In this document: positions 16,698 through 26,307 of the stretch, one piece after another
Layout of the letters: each line of letters opens with the position of its first letter
Numbering within the stretch: the stretch's first letter is position 1
NCBI GenBank assembly: GCA_015066045.1
Contig: SVPD01000019.1
Location: 1-44,589, forward strand
Length of the DNA stretch: 44,589 nt
Direction of reading: 5' to 3'
Origin: Oscillospiraceae bacterium
Lineage (GTDB): Bacteria > Bacillota > Clostridia > Oscillospirales > Acutalibacteraceae
Made by a program: the position numbers and the translations under genes
Notes under the pieces: generated by a model
The model's input: only the letters and a program-made list of their open reading frames with translations
Database searches by the model: none
Told to the model about the DNA's origin: nothing

Positions 16698-19600
16698 TTA
16701 AAAGATTTTATTGAACCATTCCTTTATTCTGGCGAAGAAATCAATAATACCGTCCAGCAAGCGTTTGAACAGGTTTGTGGATTCCTCCACATCGGGAACA
16801 GGCACATCCATGGAAAGAGCGCCGATGAGCATATAGCCGTCTACTACCACGGTGATGGTGTTGGCAGGATCAAGGGGAACCTTTTTGCCGTTTACGTAGA
16901 AGTCGAATTCATCGTCTATCCACATATCCTGCACTCTTATGACGAGAACGGAGCCTTCGGTTACCTCTAATGTGGAATTGGGACCCTGAATGATGGTGTC
17001 GCCGCCGTTTACGGACACCTCATACCAACCTATACCGTCTGTTTTGCCGAAGCAGACGTGGTGCTTGACGGGTACGGTGAGAACTGTGACGGGGATAAGC
17101 TTTACATAGCCACCGCCGAAGTCTGCGGTAATTACTGCGATACCTACACCCACGGCTCTGATGTTTCCGTGAGCGTCTACCTTTACCACGGATTCGTCGC
17201 TGCTGGTAAAGGTGGGAGTGATGCTTCCGTCGTCCGGAGTGATTACTATGCCGAGAGGCTTGGTTTCGCCCTTATACATATTTATGCCGTCGGGTACCTC
17301 GATAGTATAACCGGGCTTTTCGGGCTCTGTGGGCTCTTCGGGATCGGTGGGCTCTTCGGGCTCAGTAGGATCTTCGGGATCTGTTGGATCTTCGGGCTCT
17401 GTGGGCTTTGCAGTAACGGTAACTGTTACTGTAGCTTTCGTTCCGTCGGGGCCTGTGACTGTGATTTCGGCTTCACCCTCACCTATGGCAGTGACGTTAC
17501 CGTTTTCGTCCACCTTAACGACGGTTTCATCATCGGAAGAGAAGGTGAGCTTTTTATCGGTAGCATTTTCGGGAGTGACGGTAGCTGTAATCTTATCCGT
17601 TTTGCCCTCCTCGAGGCTGATTTCCGTTTTGTTTAATCGGATATCTTCTGCCGGAATGTACGGCTTTTTAACGGTAACGGAAATCTTTTCCTCGGCTTTG
17701 CCGTCCTCTGACCTGACAGTGATAATAGCCTCGCCTTCACCCTTGGCTATGATTTTGCCGTCCTCTGTGACCTCCGCCACGTCGGGATTGTCTGATTCAT
17801 ATGTAAGTCCGTAATCGGCATCCTCGGGTTTTACCGTGGCACCGATTTCTTTTTCGTCACCCTCGTCGAGAGTGATGCTTTTGTTTTCTTCGGGGATAAG
17901 GATGTCACTTACGGGCTTTCCGCTTACGGTGACGGGAATAGTAATTTTAAGATTAGGATTATCCTTCGAAGTAACGGTGATGGTGGCGGTTCCCTTGCCT
18001 ACGGCAGTGACGGTACCGTTTTCATCGATGGTTACCACATCCTCATCGTCGGAGCTGATTTCCACCTCTTTGTTTGTCGCATTTTCGGGACCTACGGTAA
18101 CGGTAAGCTCGTCGGTTTCGCCACGGGTGAGATTGATAATAAGCTTATTTACCGAAATTCCGCTTACGGGAATATGGGGCTTTTTAACCGTGACGGTAAC
18201 CTTTTTCTCTATACCGCCGTCCTCTGATTTAACGGTGATAGTAGCTTCGCCTTCGCCTACTGCGATGATGTTGCCGTCCTCGTCTACCTTGACCACGGCT
18301 TCATCATCTGATTCGAAGATAACCTTTTTATTAGCGGCATCATCGGGAGTAACGGTAACAGTGATTCTGTCGGTTTCGCCCTCTTCGAGCTCGATTTCAG
18401 TTTTATCGACTGTGATATCGGCTACATTCTTCGTAAAGGAGCCGACGAAGTGGACATTATTATTTATGATAAAGGAGTTATCGGTTATATCTGCATCTTC
18501 CGTAGACCAGCCTGAGAAGGTGTAGCCCTGAGCTTCGGGCTTTTCTTCGACGGTAACGGTTGAACCGTTTCTGTATTCCTTCATTTCGGGAGCGATCACA
18601 TTTTCGGGAATAACGTCGCCGATAAATTCGTAGGTTACCTTGTAACTTTTATATACTGTAACGGTAACTGTTTCGGTAATACTATCGTTATCCGCAGATT
18701 TAACGGTGACCGTAGCGGTTCCTTCACCTACTGCGATGATGTTGCCGTACTTGTCTACCTTGGCTACACCGGGGTTATCCGAATGATAGGTGAGCTCTTT
18801 ATTTGTGGCGTCTTCGTTTACCTTGGCGCCTGCATTCTTTTCATCACCGATTTCGAGAGTGATTTCCTTTTCGGGAACCGTGATGTCGGTCACGGGATTT
18901 TTAACGGTAACCGTAATTTCTTCCTTCAGAGAGGGGTTATCCTCGGGGTAAACAATGACTGTAGTCGTGCCTTCATTTACGGCCTTGATATTGCCGTCTT
19001 TATCTACGGTTACGATTTCTTCATCCTTTGATTCGTAAATAATCTTTTTGTTGGTTGCCGTCTCATTTACCGTAGCGTTAATTTTATCTTCCTCGCCCTT
19101 ATCGAGAGTGAAATCCTTTTTATCTACGGTTAATTCCGTAACGGGCTTTTTAACGGTAACAGTGACAGTGTCGGATTTGGTTTCGTCGTCTGCTGATTTC
19201 ACTGTAATGACGGCAGTGCCTTCGCCTACTGCAATGATGTTGCCGTATTTGTCTACGGTTGCGACGGTTTCGTCGCTTGATTCGTAAATTATATCCTTTA
19301 TTGTGGCATCCTCCGGCTTGACATATACATTCAGACGGACTGTTTCATCCTCGTTTATAACGAGATCCTCGTCCATCATAATTTCGATGCTTTCGACGGG
19401 GATTTTAAAATAGCCGTAGAGAACCACATCATTCTCGGGCATTATAAACATATCTCCGGACACATCCGCATCCTCGGTGGTCCAGCCGATGAAAAGATAT
19501 CTGTCCACATAAGGAACACCGAATACGTCTACCCATTCTCCTGCTTCATATTCTGCGGTCAGTCCGTCCAGAGCGGGAGCACCCTCGGGTACATCAAAGC

Positions 19601-20984
19601 CTTCCTTATATTTGTAGGTTACTGTGTACAGCTTACTCCAGGAGCCGACGAAGTGTACATCGTTATTTATGATAAAGGAGTTATCGGTTACGGATGCGTC
19701 CTCTGTAGTCCAGCCGGAAAAGATATATCCGTCAGCGGAGGCTTTGTCTGCCACATATACCTGTGAGCCTTCCTCGTAGACTGCGGCACCGGGGGCGGTC
19801 ACACCGTCAGGGATAACATCACCGATGAATTCATAGGTGACCTTGTATTCCTTTTTTTCGGGCTCGGGCTTCTGGCTTACATCGGTCAGATAGCCGTTTT
19901 CTTCTTTGGTTTTGGCATAGCTTACATCGGGAGGATAATAAGCGCTGGGATGCTTGTCGTTATATATGTCCTGATTTGTCTGGGGATCGTCCGTGCCGCC
20001 GACGAGGGCATAGCAGCAGTTGAACACACCGTCGTTTATATTGGCGATAGCCTCTGTGGTCCAGCCTTCACCCACATAGATGTTTTTAAGAGACTTACAG
20101 TAATAGAACATAAATCTCATAGTTGTAACCTTTGATGTGTCAAAGCTGCTCAGGTCAAGCTCTGTCAGTGCCTCGCAGTTTTTGAACATATTTTCCATTG
20201 TGGTTACATTGCTTGTGTCCCAGTCGGTCAGGTCGATGCTTTTCAGAGAATAATCGGGGCTCATTCCGGTGGGGGGTGTCATTTCGAAAACACCCTTCAT
20301 ATTTGTGACTTTACTTGTATCCCATCCGCTGAGATCTGCACTTTCGAGAGCATAGCATCTGTAAAACATCTGCTGAAGAGTGGTGACATTTGACGTGTTC
20401 CACGAGCTGAGCTCAGCCTTTTTAAGAGCATTACAGTTATAAAAGAAATATTGGAAGCTGGTTGCCGAGGAGGTGTCGAGACTGCTTAAATCTATACTTT
20501 CCAGAACGTTACAGTTGCCGAACCAGTAAAGGAAGCTTTTTACCTTTCCCGTATGGAGATTTTCCATACCATTTACTTCTTTGAGGCTCGAGAAAACATA
20601 AAACATATGAGTGGTGCTTTCGTGAGCCTCTACACCGCCCTCGCCGGCGACATAAACATCATATCTGTTTTCGCCTGCCGCTGCGGTGGCTTCTTCATTG
20701 AGATACATCCATGACATAACCTCACCGCTGTCGGGGGTAGCAGAGATATCCCATTTTTCGAGAGCTCCCTCCATAGCAGCAGTGTCGATTTCATCAAGGA
20801 AGGTGACAGTGTAAACCTGCTTGTAATATTTGTGGAAATCATCGCCGGAGGCGGCATTGAAGGATTTCATCACAGGTAAATCGTCACCTGTCGCAAAGGT
20901 GAAAATCGTGGTAGGTATCATAGTGAAAAGCATAATGATTGCTAACACAAATGATAAGCTTTTTCTGGCTTTTGAGGTTTCCAT
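16698..20984 (-). CDS. Secreted surface protein: BspA/DUF285 repeats, InlB-type repeats, Big_2 repeats
   Basis: The 1428-residue protein has a signal peptide (SLSFVLAIIMLFTMIPTTIF). Residues ~140-345 hold DUF285/BspA-type leucine-rich repeats, recognised by recurring L-x-x-x-D-L-S-x-[WF]-D-T-S-x-V-T-x-[ML]-x-x-M-F. Residues ~380-530 hold two InlB-type beta-grasp repeats (VTYEFIGDVIPDG ... GYIFSGWTTEDA). Several Big_2 domains follow, a third InlB-type repeat at ~780-865, more Big_2 domains, a Pro/Glu/Thr/Asp spacer at ~1195-1225, and a last Big_2-like domain. The C-terminus is an amphipathic, aromatic-rich helix (FKRLLDGIIDFFARIKEWF) instead of LPXTG. DUF285 and InlB modules suggest adhesion to host or food polymers. 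AAGGAG precedes the ATG. The gene stands alone between a promoter and a terminator. Confidence 0.92.
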   Translation of the reverse strand: METSKARKSLSFVLAIIMLFTMIPTTIFTFATGDDLPVMKSFNAASGDDFHKYYKQVYTVTFLDEIDTAAMEGALEKWDISATPDSGEVMSWMYLNEEATAAAGENRYDVYVAGEGGVEAHESTTHMFYVFSSLKEVNGMENLHTGKVKSFLYWFGNCNVLESIDLSSLDTSSATSFQYFFYNCNALKKAELSSWNTSNVTTLQQMFYRCYALESADLSGWDTSKVTNMKGVFEMTPPTGMSPDYSLKSIDLTDWDTSNVTTMENMFKNCEALTELDLSSFDTSKVTTMRFMFYYCKSLKNIYVGEGWTTEAIANINDGVFNCCYALVGGTDDPQTNQDIYNDKHPSAYYPPDVSYAKTKEENGYLTDVSQKPEPEKKEYKVTYEFIGDVIPDGVTAPGAAVYEEGSQVYVADKASADGYIFSGWTTEDASVTDNSFIINNDVHFVGSWSKLYTVTYKYKEGFDVPEGAPALDGLTAEYEAGEWVDVFGVPYVDRYLFIGWTTEDADVSGDMFIMPENDVVLYGYFKIPVESIEIMMDEDLVINEDETVRLNVYVKPEDATIKDIIYESSDETVATVDKYGNIIAVGEGTAVITVKSADDETKSDTVTVTVKKPVTELTVDKKDFTLDKGEEDKINATVNETATNKKIIYESKDEEIVTVDKDGNIKAVNEGTTTVIVYPEDNPSLKEEITVTVKNPVTDITVPEKEITLEIGDEKNAGAKVNEDATNKELTYHSDNPGVAKVDKYGNIIAVGEGTATVTVKSADNDSITETVTVTVYKSYKVTYEFIGDVIPENVIAPEMKEYRNGSTVTVEEKPEAQGYTFSGWSTEDADITDNSFIINNNVHFVGSFTKNVADITVDKTEIELEEGETDRITVTVTPDDAANKKVIFESDDEAVVKVDEDGNIIAVGEGEATITVKSEDGGIEKKVTVTVKKPHIPVSGISVNKLIINLTRGETDELTVTVGPENATNKEVEISSDDEDVVTIDENGTVTAVGKGTATITVTSKDNPNLKITIPVTVSGKPVSDILIPEENKSITLDEGDEKEIGATVKPEDADYGLTYESDNPDVAEVTEDGKIIAKGEGEAIITVRSEDGKAEEKISVTVKKPYIPAEDIRLNKTEISLEEGKTDKITATVTPENATDKKLTFSSDDETVVKVDENGNVTAIGEGEAEITVTGPDGTKATVTVTVTAKPTEPEDPTDPEDPTEPEEPTDPEEPTEPEKPGYTIEVPDGINMYKGETKPLGIVITPDDGSITPTFTSSDESVVKVDAHGNIRAVGVGIAVITADFGGGYVKLIPVTVLTVPVKHHVCFGKTDGIGWYEVSVNGGDTIIQGPNSTLEVTEGSVLVIRVQDMWIDDEFDFYVNGKKVPLDPANTITVVVDGYMLIGALSMDVPVPDVEESTNLFKRLLDGIIDFFARIKEWFNKIF

Positions 20985-21033
20985 AACTTATTCTCCTTTT
21001 TTTGTATAATATTTGACATACTTATACAATTTA

Positions 21034-21062
21034 AATATAGCATAACAAAAATATTAAGTCAA
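21034..21062 (-). promoter_or_regulatory. Promoter of the BspA/Big_2 surface protein gene
   Basis: Minus strand TTGACT, 17-base spacer, TATATT preceded by TGC. It is almost the same as the promoter of the M28 peptidase gene, suggesting the same sigma factor and similar strength. Confidence 0.75.
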
Positions 21063-21150
21063 TCACACTCAGTTAAAAACCCTTTTTCATTATATACATT
21101 TAACTGTTTTTTCACAAGTTTAAAATTTTTTTACTATATTTACAGAAAAA

Positions 21151-21401
21151 GGGGCTAGGAAAAAATGCACAGAATGAACAAACCGAGCCAAAATAAAGCT
21201 GAAAGCTTTATTTTGGGTTACCCGACGGCGTACGAAGGTACTCCGAGGGCGAGGTTTGTTTATAGCATAAAACACAAAAACTCCGTTTTTGTCTGCTTTT
21301 TCTGATTTTTATAGTTTTAAAGGGTTTCTTTGGTGGTTCAAGACCGAAAGAAACCCTTTATTTATCTTGTTTTATGCGGTCTGCGCTTTTTTTACAGCCC
21401 C
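21151..21401. mobile_element. MITE-like non-coding element with imperfect terminal inverted repeats
   Basis: The ends GGGGCTAGGAAAAAATGCAC and (reverse) GGGGCTGTAAAAAAAGCGCA are imperfect inverted repeats of about 20-24 bp. Inside are an 11-bp perfect hairpin (21190-21200 with 21204-21214, loop GAA), an outer stem AACAAACC/GGTTTGTT (21177-21184 with 21253-21260), and a 12-bp hairpin AAGGGTTTCTTT/AAAGAAACCCTT (21320-21331 with 21347-21358). No ORF of interest is present. The rest of the 20985-21423 spacer holds the promoter at 21034. It also may act as the terminator for the gene ending at 21424. Confidence 0.5.
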
Positions 21402-21423
21402 TAGCTATGATCAAATGTTTTCG

Positions 21424-23580
21424 TTAGGCGGGTATGCCGAAAATATCGATATCGGCTATTCTGGCTATGCCGTCAGCTCCTGCATCTGTAACGGTTACCC
21501 TTACATAGGCACCCTTTACTGCGCCAAAGCGGAGGTTAGTGAAGCGGTCGGTGTTATCGGAGAGTGAGGCAGCCTCTGTCCAGCTTCTTCCGTCCGTGCT
21601 GATTTCTACCTTGAATGATTTTGTATTGAGAGAAGCATCGAGGCCTGCTGCTTCTGCGTGGTAGAGAGTGATTTCATTTACCGAGCAGACCTTACCGAGA
21701 GAGTAGGTGATGCTCTGCTGACCTTCACTGTCAGCCGTCCAGATGCTTTCACCGTAACAGGTGCCGTCTGCAGTGAGCATCGCATCGGCACTGTTTGAGG
21801 TGGCTTCGGCAGTAAGTGCTGAGGAAAGAGTCATATCCTGAGGAAGCTTATTTGCCTCATAGTAGAGATTATAGAAATGGTCGGCTCTGACGAATTCTAC
21901 CACGTCTCTGCCGTAGATGCTCTCATAATAATCGGAGAGATGCTTTTCGAGGTTTACTACCTCACCTATATTATTGAAGGCCCACACACTTACCTGTGTG
22001 GCTACGAATACGGGAGAGCTGCCGTCATATTTGAGATAGCTTACGGCATCCTTTATGTGATTTTCCAGCTCTGTGAGGGGAAGGTTGCCTTCGGCGTTCT
22101 GTGCGAAATAGCCGGGAGTCATCTGAATAATGAGAGTATCATTGGTTATGCCTGTCATCTTCTTTTTAAGAGAGCTGTCGGTGAAATTATGTACTGTAAG
22201 TCCGTAGAGGTATGTGCCGTTTTCTGTGTAAATTTCTCTCTGTGCCTTAGAAAGATTATCCCAGATGGTGACTGCACGCAGACCTGATCTCTGCAGGTAA
22301 CCGTTAGTCATATCCACATAGGAGGTGAAATCCTTTTCCGAGCGGAATTGATTGCCTCTGTTTGCACCGTAGGTATTCATGGGCATGGTGTAGCCGAGAC
22401 CTGAGGGGCCGCAGACGAAGCATTCTTTGTCCGTAGCCTGTGTATAGTAGTAGTTCATCATTCCGGGAGCCACATCGACCAGAGCAGGGCTGATGGTCCA
22501 GTTTACGGCTACCTTTCCTCTATGAGCGCTGCTATTATCCCAGTAGCCTCTCATAGCGTGCATATCGTACTGGATGTTATCTCCGTCGCTGAGATAGTAG
22601 GCTATGTATATCTTGTTCTCAAGGTCGGGTGTGTCGGGAACAGAGGGAACCTCGATGTCTGCCTTCTGTGCGAAGACCGTGGGATTACTGAAAAAGTCAG
22701 AGGGAACGCAGGAGAGACCGCACTGTGCGGCGACGGTCATAAGCTCTCTTTCCTGACCTGCATACCAGCCTGTGAGAATAGACTCACCGGGAATCATATC
22801 GTTAAGATATTTTTTGAAAAGCCAGGTTTCTTTACCTCCTGAGCAGGAAAGATATACCACGGCACCGCCTGTAGCCGAGGCCAGGTCTCTCATCTGGAAC
22901 GGAAGGTCGGGGCGCTGAACCACGAGGATTTTCCGGTTGCTTCTCTGCCAGTAGTTATCGTAGAAGTACTTATAAATATCATATGCTGATTTGTAGGGGA
23001 GACCGCGAATATCCTCTATAACGGGAAGGTCTACGCCGTTTTCAGTCCATTTGTCATAGGCTTCGGCAGTGAGGGGGATAGCATTCATCAGGTTGCCGAT
23101 GGATGAGGCGAGGTTTACATATTCACTGCTGAGCTCGTCTGAGTAAAGGATAACACCTGCCACTGCACCGTCACAGAGAGTGCTGATGTGCTCGAAGACA
23201 TTATCTCCGTTTACTGTGTCATAGCTGTAGCCGTAGGTATCAAGCCATTTAGAAACATCACTGTCTAAAATAACCGCTACGGTTTCCTGTGCGTTAGCGA
23301 AGCCCTGAAGACAGGCGAGGGCTGTCATTTCTCTTTCGGGAAGAATATCTGCGGGGAAGGCGATGAGGCTTTTCTGAGGCTCAGAGAATGAGGGGAAAAT
23401 CCTTTCCTCGGGCCAGAAAAGGTCGCTTTCCTCCACTATGGCAGGCTCCTGAAGGGGATATCTGTCGTCGGGAGGGACATTCGGACCGCCTTTGAAGCCG
23501 AAGGTGTTTGTAATCGATGCTATGACGGTCAGAATGATTAAGAAAATTTCTTTGACGAGATAAATAATGCTTTCACTCAT
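21424..23580 (-). CDS. GxGYxYP-type putative glycosidase with C-terminal F5/8C module
   Basis: The 718-residue protein begins with a hydrophobic segment (IFLIILTVIASITNTFGF), a signal peptide or anchor. The body to about residue 570 resembles the GxGYxYP family, linked to carbohydrate degradation in gut bacteria. It includes IAYYLSDGDNIQY and the name-giving motif at about 390-400, here GPSGLGYTMP, so the penultimate Tyr of GxGYxYP is Met. Residues ~585-718 form a discoidin/F5-8 type C (CBM32-like) fold: SITYSLGKVCSVNEITLYH, FKVEISTDGRSWT, GAYVRVTVTDAG. It likely acts outside the cell on glycans. It follows the lipase gene by 17 bases with AGGAG in the gap, so the two form an operon. The catalytic mechanism of this family is not settled to my knowledge. 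Confidence 0.82.
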   Translation of the reverse strand: MSESIIYLVKEIFLIILTVIASITNTFGFKGGPNVPPDDRYPLQEPAIVEESDLFWPEERIFPSFSEPQKSLIAFPADILPEREMTALACLQGFANAQETVAVILDSDVSKWLDTYGYSYDTVNGDNVFEHISTLCDGAVAGVILYSDELSSEYVNLASSIGNLMNAIPLTAEAYDKWTENGVDLPVIEDIRGLPYKSAYDIYKYFYDNYWQRSNRKILVVQRPDLPFQMRDLASATGGAVVYLSCSGGKETWLFKKYLNDMIPGESILTGWYAGQERELMTVAAQCGLSCVPSDFFSNPTVFAQKADIEVPSVPDTPDLENKIYIAYYLSDGDNIQYDMHAMRGYWDNSSAHRGKVAVNWTISPALVDVAPGMMNYYYTQATDKECFVCGPSGLGYTMPMNTYGANRGNQFRSEKDFTSYVDMTNGYLQRSGLRAVTIWDNLSKAQREIYTENGTYLYGLTVHNFTDSSLKKKMTGITNDTLIIQMTPGYFAQNAEGNLPLTELENHIKDAVSYLKYDGSSPVFVATQVSVWAFNNIGEVVNLEKHLSDYYESIYGRDVVEFVRADHFYNLYYEANKLPQDMTLSSALTAEATSNSADAMLTADGTCYGESIWTADSEGQQSITYSLGKVCSVNEITLYHAEAAGLDASLNTKSFKVEISTDGRSWTEAASLSDNTDRFTNLRFGAVKGAYVRVTVTDAGADGIARIADIDIFGIPA

Positions 23581-23597
23581 ATTTTACTCCTCTTTTA

Positions 23598-24794
23598 TTA
23601 CAGACTGTTTATCATCGAAAGATGCTCTACATAAAAGTCTCTCACATAGTTGGGCTTCATAAGTCCGCCCTGAAGTGACATATGGTCGCCGTCGTAGGTG
23701 GGCATAATGTTCCAGATTCCCTTTTCTATATTATTACTGTCGAAATCTACGGCGGGAGCACCGAAGGGTGCAGTGGCTGAAAGAGTGTTTACGAGACCGT
23801 CATTCTGCTGCCAGGATTCATCGATAACATAACCGCCCTCGGTTTCGCCCGTATATGCACCCATAGCCTTCGATGAGGCTACGAAAAGGGATTCCATCTT
23901 TTTCTCTACGGGAGCCCAGCTGCCGTCCTCTTTCTGCTCTGTGGCATTACAGGGGAAGGAGAAATAATAGGTATTCTCCAGCGTGAGAATAGTCCTGTTA
24001 AGCTCGAGAGCATTATCGATATACATATCATAGGAGGCGAAGTCTTTTTCGCTTCTGCCGTCGGTGTTGCTTCCGTTGGCGGCTCCCACGAGATTTGACA
24101 TAGCATACTGTATTTCATTGATAATGCCGTCAAATGCGCTTTCGCTTTCAGGCATATCTTTTTTGTCAACCATATAAGCAGTTGTTCCGTTATGAGGTGC
24201 GGCTAAAGCAGTTATACTGTAAATCCAGTCACCCTTTCCGCCCTTGAAGAAATCGGAAAGCTCTTCTGCAGGTGTGGCTGCGATTTCTGCCTCGGCACCC
24301 TTTTCCATTATACTGGCGAAAAGTCTCACAGTGGCACCGCCGAAGGAATGGCCTAAAAGGTTAATCTTGTCCTCGCTGCTGAAGGAGTCAATGAGGGCTC
24401 TGTCTGTAAAATCTGTGCCGTATCTTTCGTGACCGCACTGTTCACTGTGAGCCTTGCCGTAGTCTACTACATTACCCGTCAGCTGTGCATAAAGCTCGCA
24501 GGCTCTGTCCCATGCACTCGAAGAGGGTGCCACGGAAGCGGCATAGCAGTCGAAGCCCTTATCATTAAGATACTTCATAAGGTCGCCTCCGAACATACCC
24601 CAGTAGGGCATAACCTTGTAAGCGGCATCGTAGCTTCCCCAGCCGGAAAGACCGTGAACAAAAACATATTTGTAGTTTGTGTTCCAGTCGGTGCTGTCAG
24701 CCTTGAGACATTCACCCGAATAGCCGAAAAGCATAGCCACGGATACTATAAGGCTGATGAATTTGTATAAAATATTACTGATAAAGACCTGCAT
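23598..24794 (-). CDS. Secreted family I.5-like triacylglycerol lipase (alpha/beta hydrolase)
   Basis: The 398-residue protein has an N-terminal hydrophobic export segment (FISLIVSVAMLFGYSG). It shows the oxyanion loop VFVHGLSGWG, the nucleophile elbow GHSFGG near residue 148 (Ser), QNDGLVNT near 330 (acid) and GDHMSLQG near 368 (His). The order and the NDGLVNT ... DHM pattern match the staphylococcal/Geobacillus-type lipases of family I.5. These hydrolyse acylglycerols or esters outside the cell. It is first in an operon with the GxGYxYP protein. AGGAGG precedes the ATG. An esterase with another substrate is possible. Confidence 0.87.
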   Translation of the reverse strand: MQVFISNILYKFISLIVSVAMLFGYSGECLKADSTDWNTNYKYVFVHGLSGWGSYDAAYKVMPYWGMFGGDLMKYLNDKGFDCYAASVAPSSSAWDRACELYAQLTGNVVDYGKAHSEQCGHERYGTDFTDRALIDSFSSEDKINLLGHSFGGATVRLFASIMEKGAEAEIAATPAEELSDFFKGGKGDWIYSITALAAPHNGTTAYMVDKKDMPESESAFDGIINEIQYAMSNLVGAANGSNTDGRSEKDFASYDMYIDNALELNRTILTLENTYYFSFPCNATEQKEDGSWAPVEKKMESLFVASSKAMGAYTGETEGGYVIDESWQQNDGLVNTLSATAPFGAPAVDFDSNNIEKGIWNIMPTYDGDHMSLQGGLMKPNYVRDFYVEHLSMINSL

Positions 24795-24823
24795 AATAAT
24801 GCCTCCTTTGTTTTATTACTGCT

Positions 24824-24853
24824 ATAATATCACATATTATGCCTTTCACACAA
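24824..24853 (-). promoter_or_regulatory. Probable promoter of the lipase operon
   Basis: Minus strand TTGTGT, 18-base spacer, TATTAT, about 30 bases before the lipase start codon. The -35 box is poor, so the call is tentative. Confidence 0.4.
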
Positions 24854-24973
24854 TAGTTTTTTTTCTGTTTTAAACATTTATTTTTTCTTTTACGGTTTTT
24901 TATGCAAGAAAAAGTCTGCTATTACCTACAAAACAGTTTTAATTTTGCATATTTTTTGCTATCTATTCAAAAA

Positions 24974-24991
24974 AATGAATAAAAATGTAAT
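24974..24991 (+). promoter_or_regulatory. Arg box (ArgR/AhrC operator) upstream of argG
   Basis: AATGAATAAAAATGTAAT matches the Bacillus Arg box CATGAATAAAAATKCAAK at 15-16 of 18 positions. It overlaps an A/T palindrome TATTCA-N6-TGAATA (24964-24981) and sits 18 bases before the -35 box. It suggests arginine-dependent repression of argG by an ArgR-type regulator encoded elsewhere. Confidence 0.65.
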
Positions 24992-25008
24992 TATTATTGA
25001 AAAATCCC

Positions 25009-25036
25009 TTGACTTTTGCATAAATGGGTGTATAAT
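25009..25036 (+). promoter_or_regulatory. Promoter of argG
   Basis: TTGACT (25009-25014), 16-base spacer, TATAAT (25031-25036). Confidence 0.8.
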
Positions 25037-25072
25037 CGTATGCATACTTTCAAAAACAGAGGAGTTATAACT

Positions 25073-26293
25073 ATGAAACAGATTAAAAAAATTGTACTTG
25101 CTTATTCAGGCGGTCTTGATACATCCATCATCATTCCCTGGCTCAAGGAAAACTATGAGGGCTGCGAGGTTATCGCAGTTTCAGGTGACGTAGGACAGGG
25201 TACAGAGCTTGACGGACTCGAGGAAAAGGCCATCAAAACCGGTGCATCAAAGCTTTACATCGAAGACCTCAATAAGGAATTCGTAGAGGATTACATCTAT
25301 CCCACTCTTAAGGCAGGCGCAGTGTACGAGGGTATGTATCTTTTAGGTACCTCCTTTGCCCGTCCTCTTATCGCAAAGAGAATCGTGGAAATCGCATTAG
25401 CAGAGGGTGCAGATGCTATCTGCCACGGCTGCACGGGTAAGGGTAACGATCAGGTTCGTTTCGAGCTGGCTATCAAAGCCTTTGCTCCCGATATGGAAAT
25501 CATCGCTCCCTGGAGAGTATGGGAATTCAAAAGCCGTGAGGAAGAAATCGAATACGCTATCAAAAAGAACATTCCTCTCAAAATCACCAGAGAAACAAAC
25601 TACTCAAAGGATAAAAACCTCTGGCACCTTTCTCACGAAGGTCTCGATCTGGAGGATCCCGCTAACGAGCCCAAGTATGAGGAAATACTCGAAATGGGCG
25701 TTACACCCGAAAGTGCTCCCGATGCTCCCACCTACATCACCATCGGCTTCGAAAAGGGCGTTCCCACCACTCTTGACGGCGTAAAGCTTGACGGCCCCGC
25801 TATGGTCAAGGCTCTCAATAAGGTCGGCGGCGAAAACGGTATCGGTATTGCCGATATGGTTGAAAACCGTCTCGTAGGTATGAAGTCCAGAGGCGTTTAC
25901 GAAACACCGGGCGGAACCATTCTTTACAAGGCTCACGAAATGCTCGAGCAGCTTTGTCTTGACAAAGAAACCCAGCATCTTAAGAGTCAGCTCGCAGTTA
26001 AGTTCTCCGAGCTCGTTTATAACGGTCAGTGGTTCACCACCTGCCGTGAGGCTCTCTCCGCCTTCGTGGACAAAACACAGGAGACAGTTACAGGTGAAGT
26101 TAAGCTTAAGCTCTACAAGGGCAACATCATCGGTGCCGGTATGAAGTCACCCTATTCACTTTACAGTGAAGAAATGGCTACCTTTGATGAGGATGACTGC
26201 TACGACCAGATGGATTCACAGGGCTTTATAAATCTCTTCGGTCTTCCTCTTAAGGTTAAGGCTATGCTTTCAAAGGATTGGGACATCAAATAA
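25073..26293 (+). CDS. argG: Argininosuccinate synthase
   Basis: It joins citrulline and aspartate with ATP to form argininosuccinate in arginine synthesis, in the cytoplasm. The 406-residue protein begins with the PP-loop [10 protein letters not shown] that binds ATP, and carries [13 protein letters not shown] and the [19 protein letters not shown] region typical of the family. I place the start at the ATG at 25073 after AGAGGAG; a longer reading from 25016 would begin inside the promoter. An Arg box lies upstream. argH follows 189 bases later with its own promoter. Confidence 0.96.
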   Translation: MKQIKKIVLAYSGGLDTSIIIPWLKENYEGCEVIAVSGDVGQGTELDGLEEKAIKTGASKLYIEDLNKEFVEDYIYPTLKAGAVYEGMYLLGTSFARPLIAKRIVEIALAEGADAICHGCTGKGNDQVRFELAIKAFAPDMEIIAPWRVWEFKSREEEIEYAIKKNIPLKITRETNYSKDKNLWHLSHEGLDLEDPANEPKYEEILEMGVTPESAPDAPTYITIGFEKGVPTTLDGVKLDGPAMVKALNKVGGENGIGIADMVENRLVGMKSRGVYETPGGTILYKAHEMLEQLCLDKETQHLKSQLAVKFSELVYNGQWFTTCREALSAFVDKTQETVTGEVKLKLYKGNIIGAGMKSPYSLYSEEMATFDEDDCYDQMDSQGFINLFGLPLKVKAMLSKDWDIK

Positions 26294-26307
26294 TTATCGC
26301 ATATTAC

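Noticed and set aside
25016-25072. Upstream extension of argG giving 19 more residues
   Set aside because: It would begin inside the promoter, before the -10 box; the ATG at 25073 has a proper AGAGGAG site and the normal family N-terminus.
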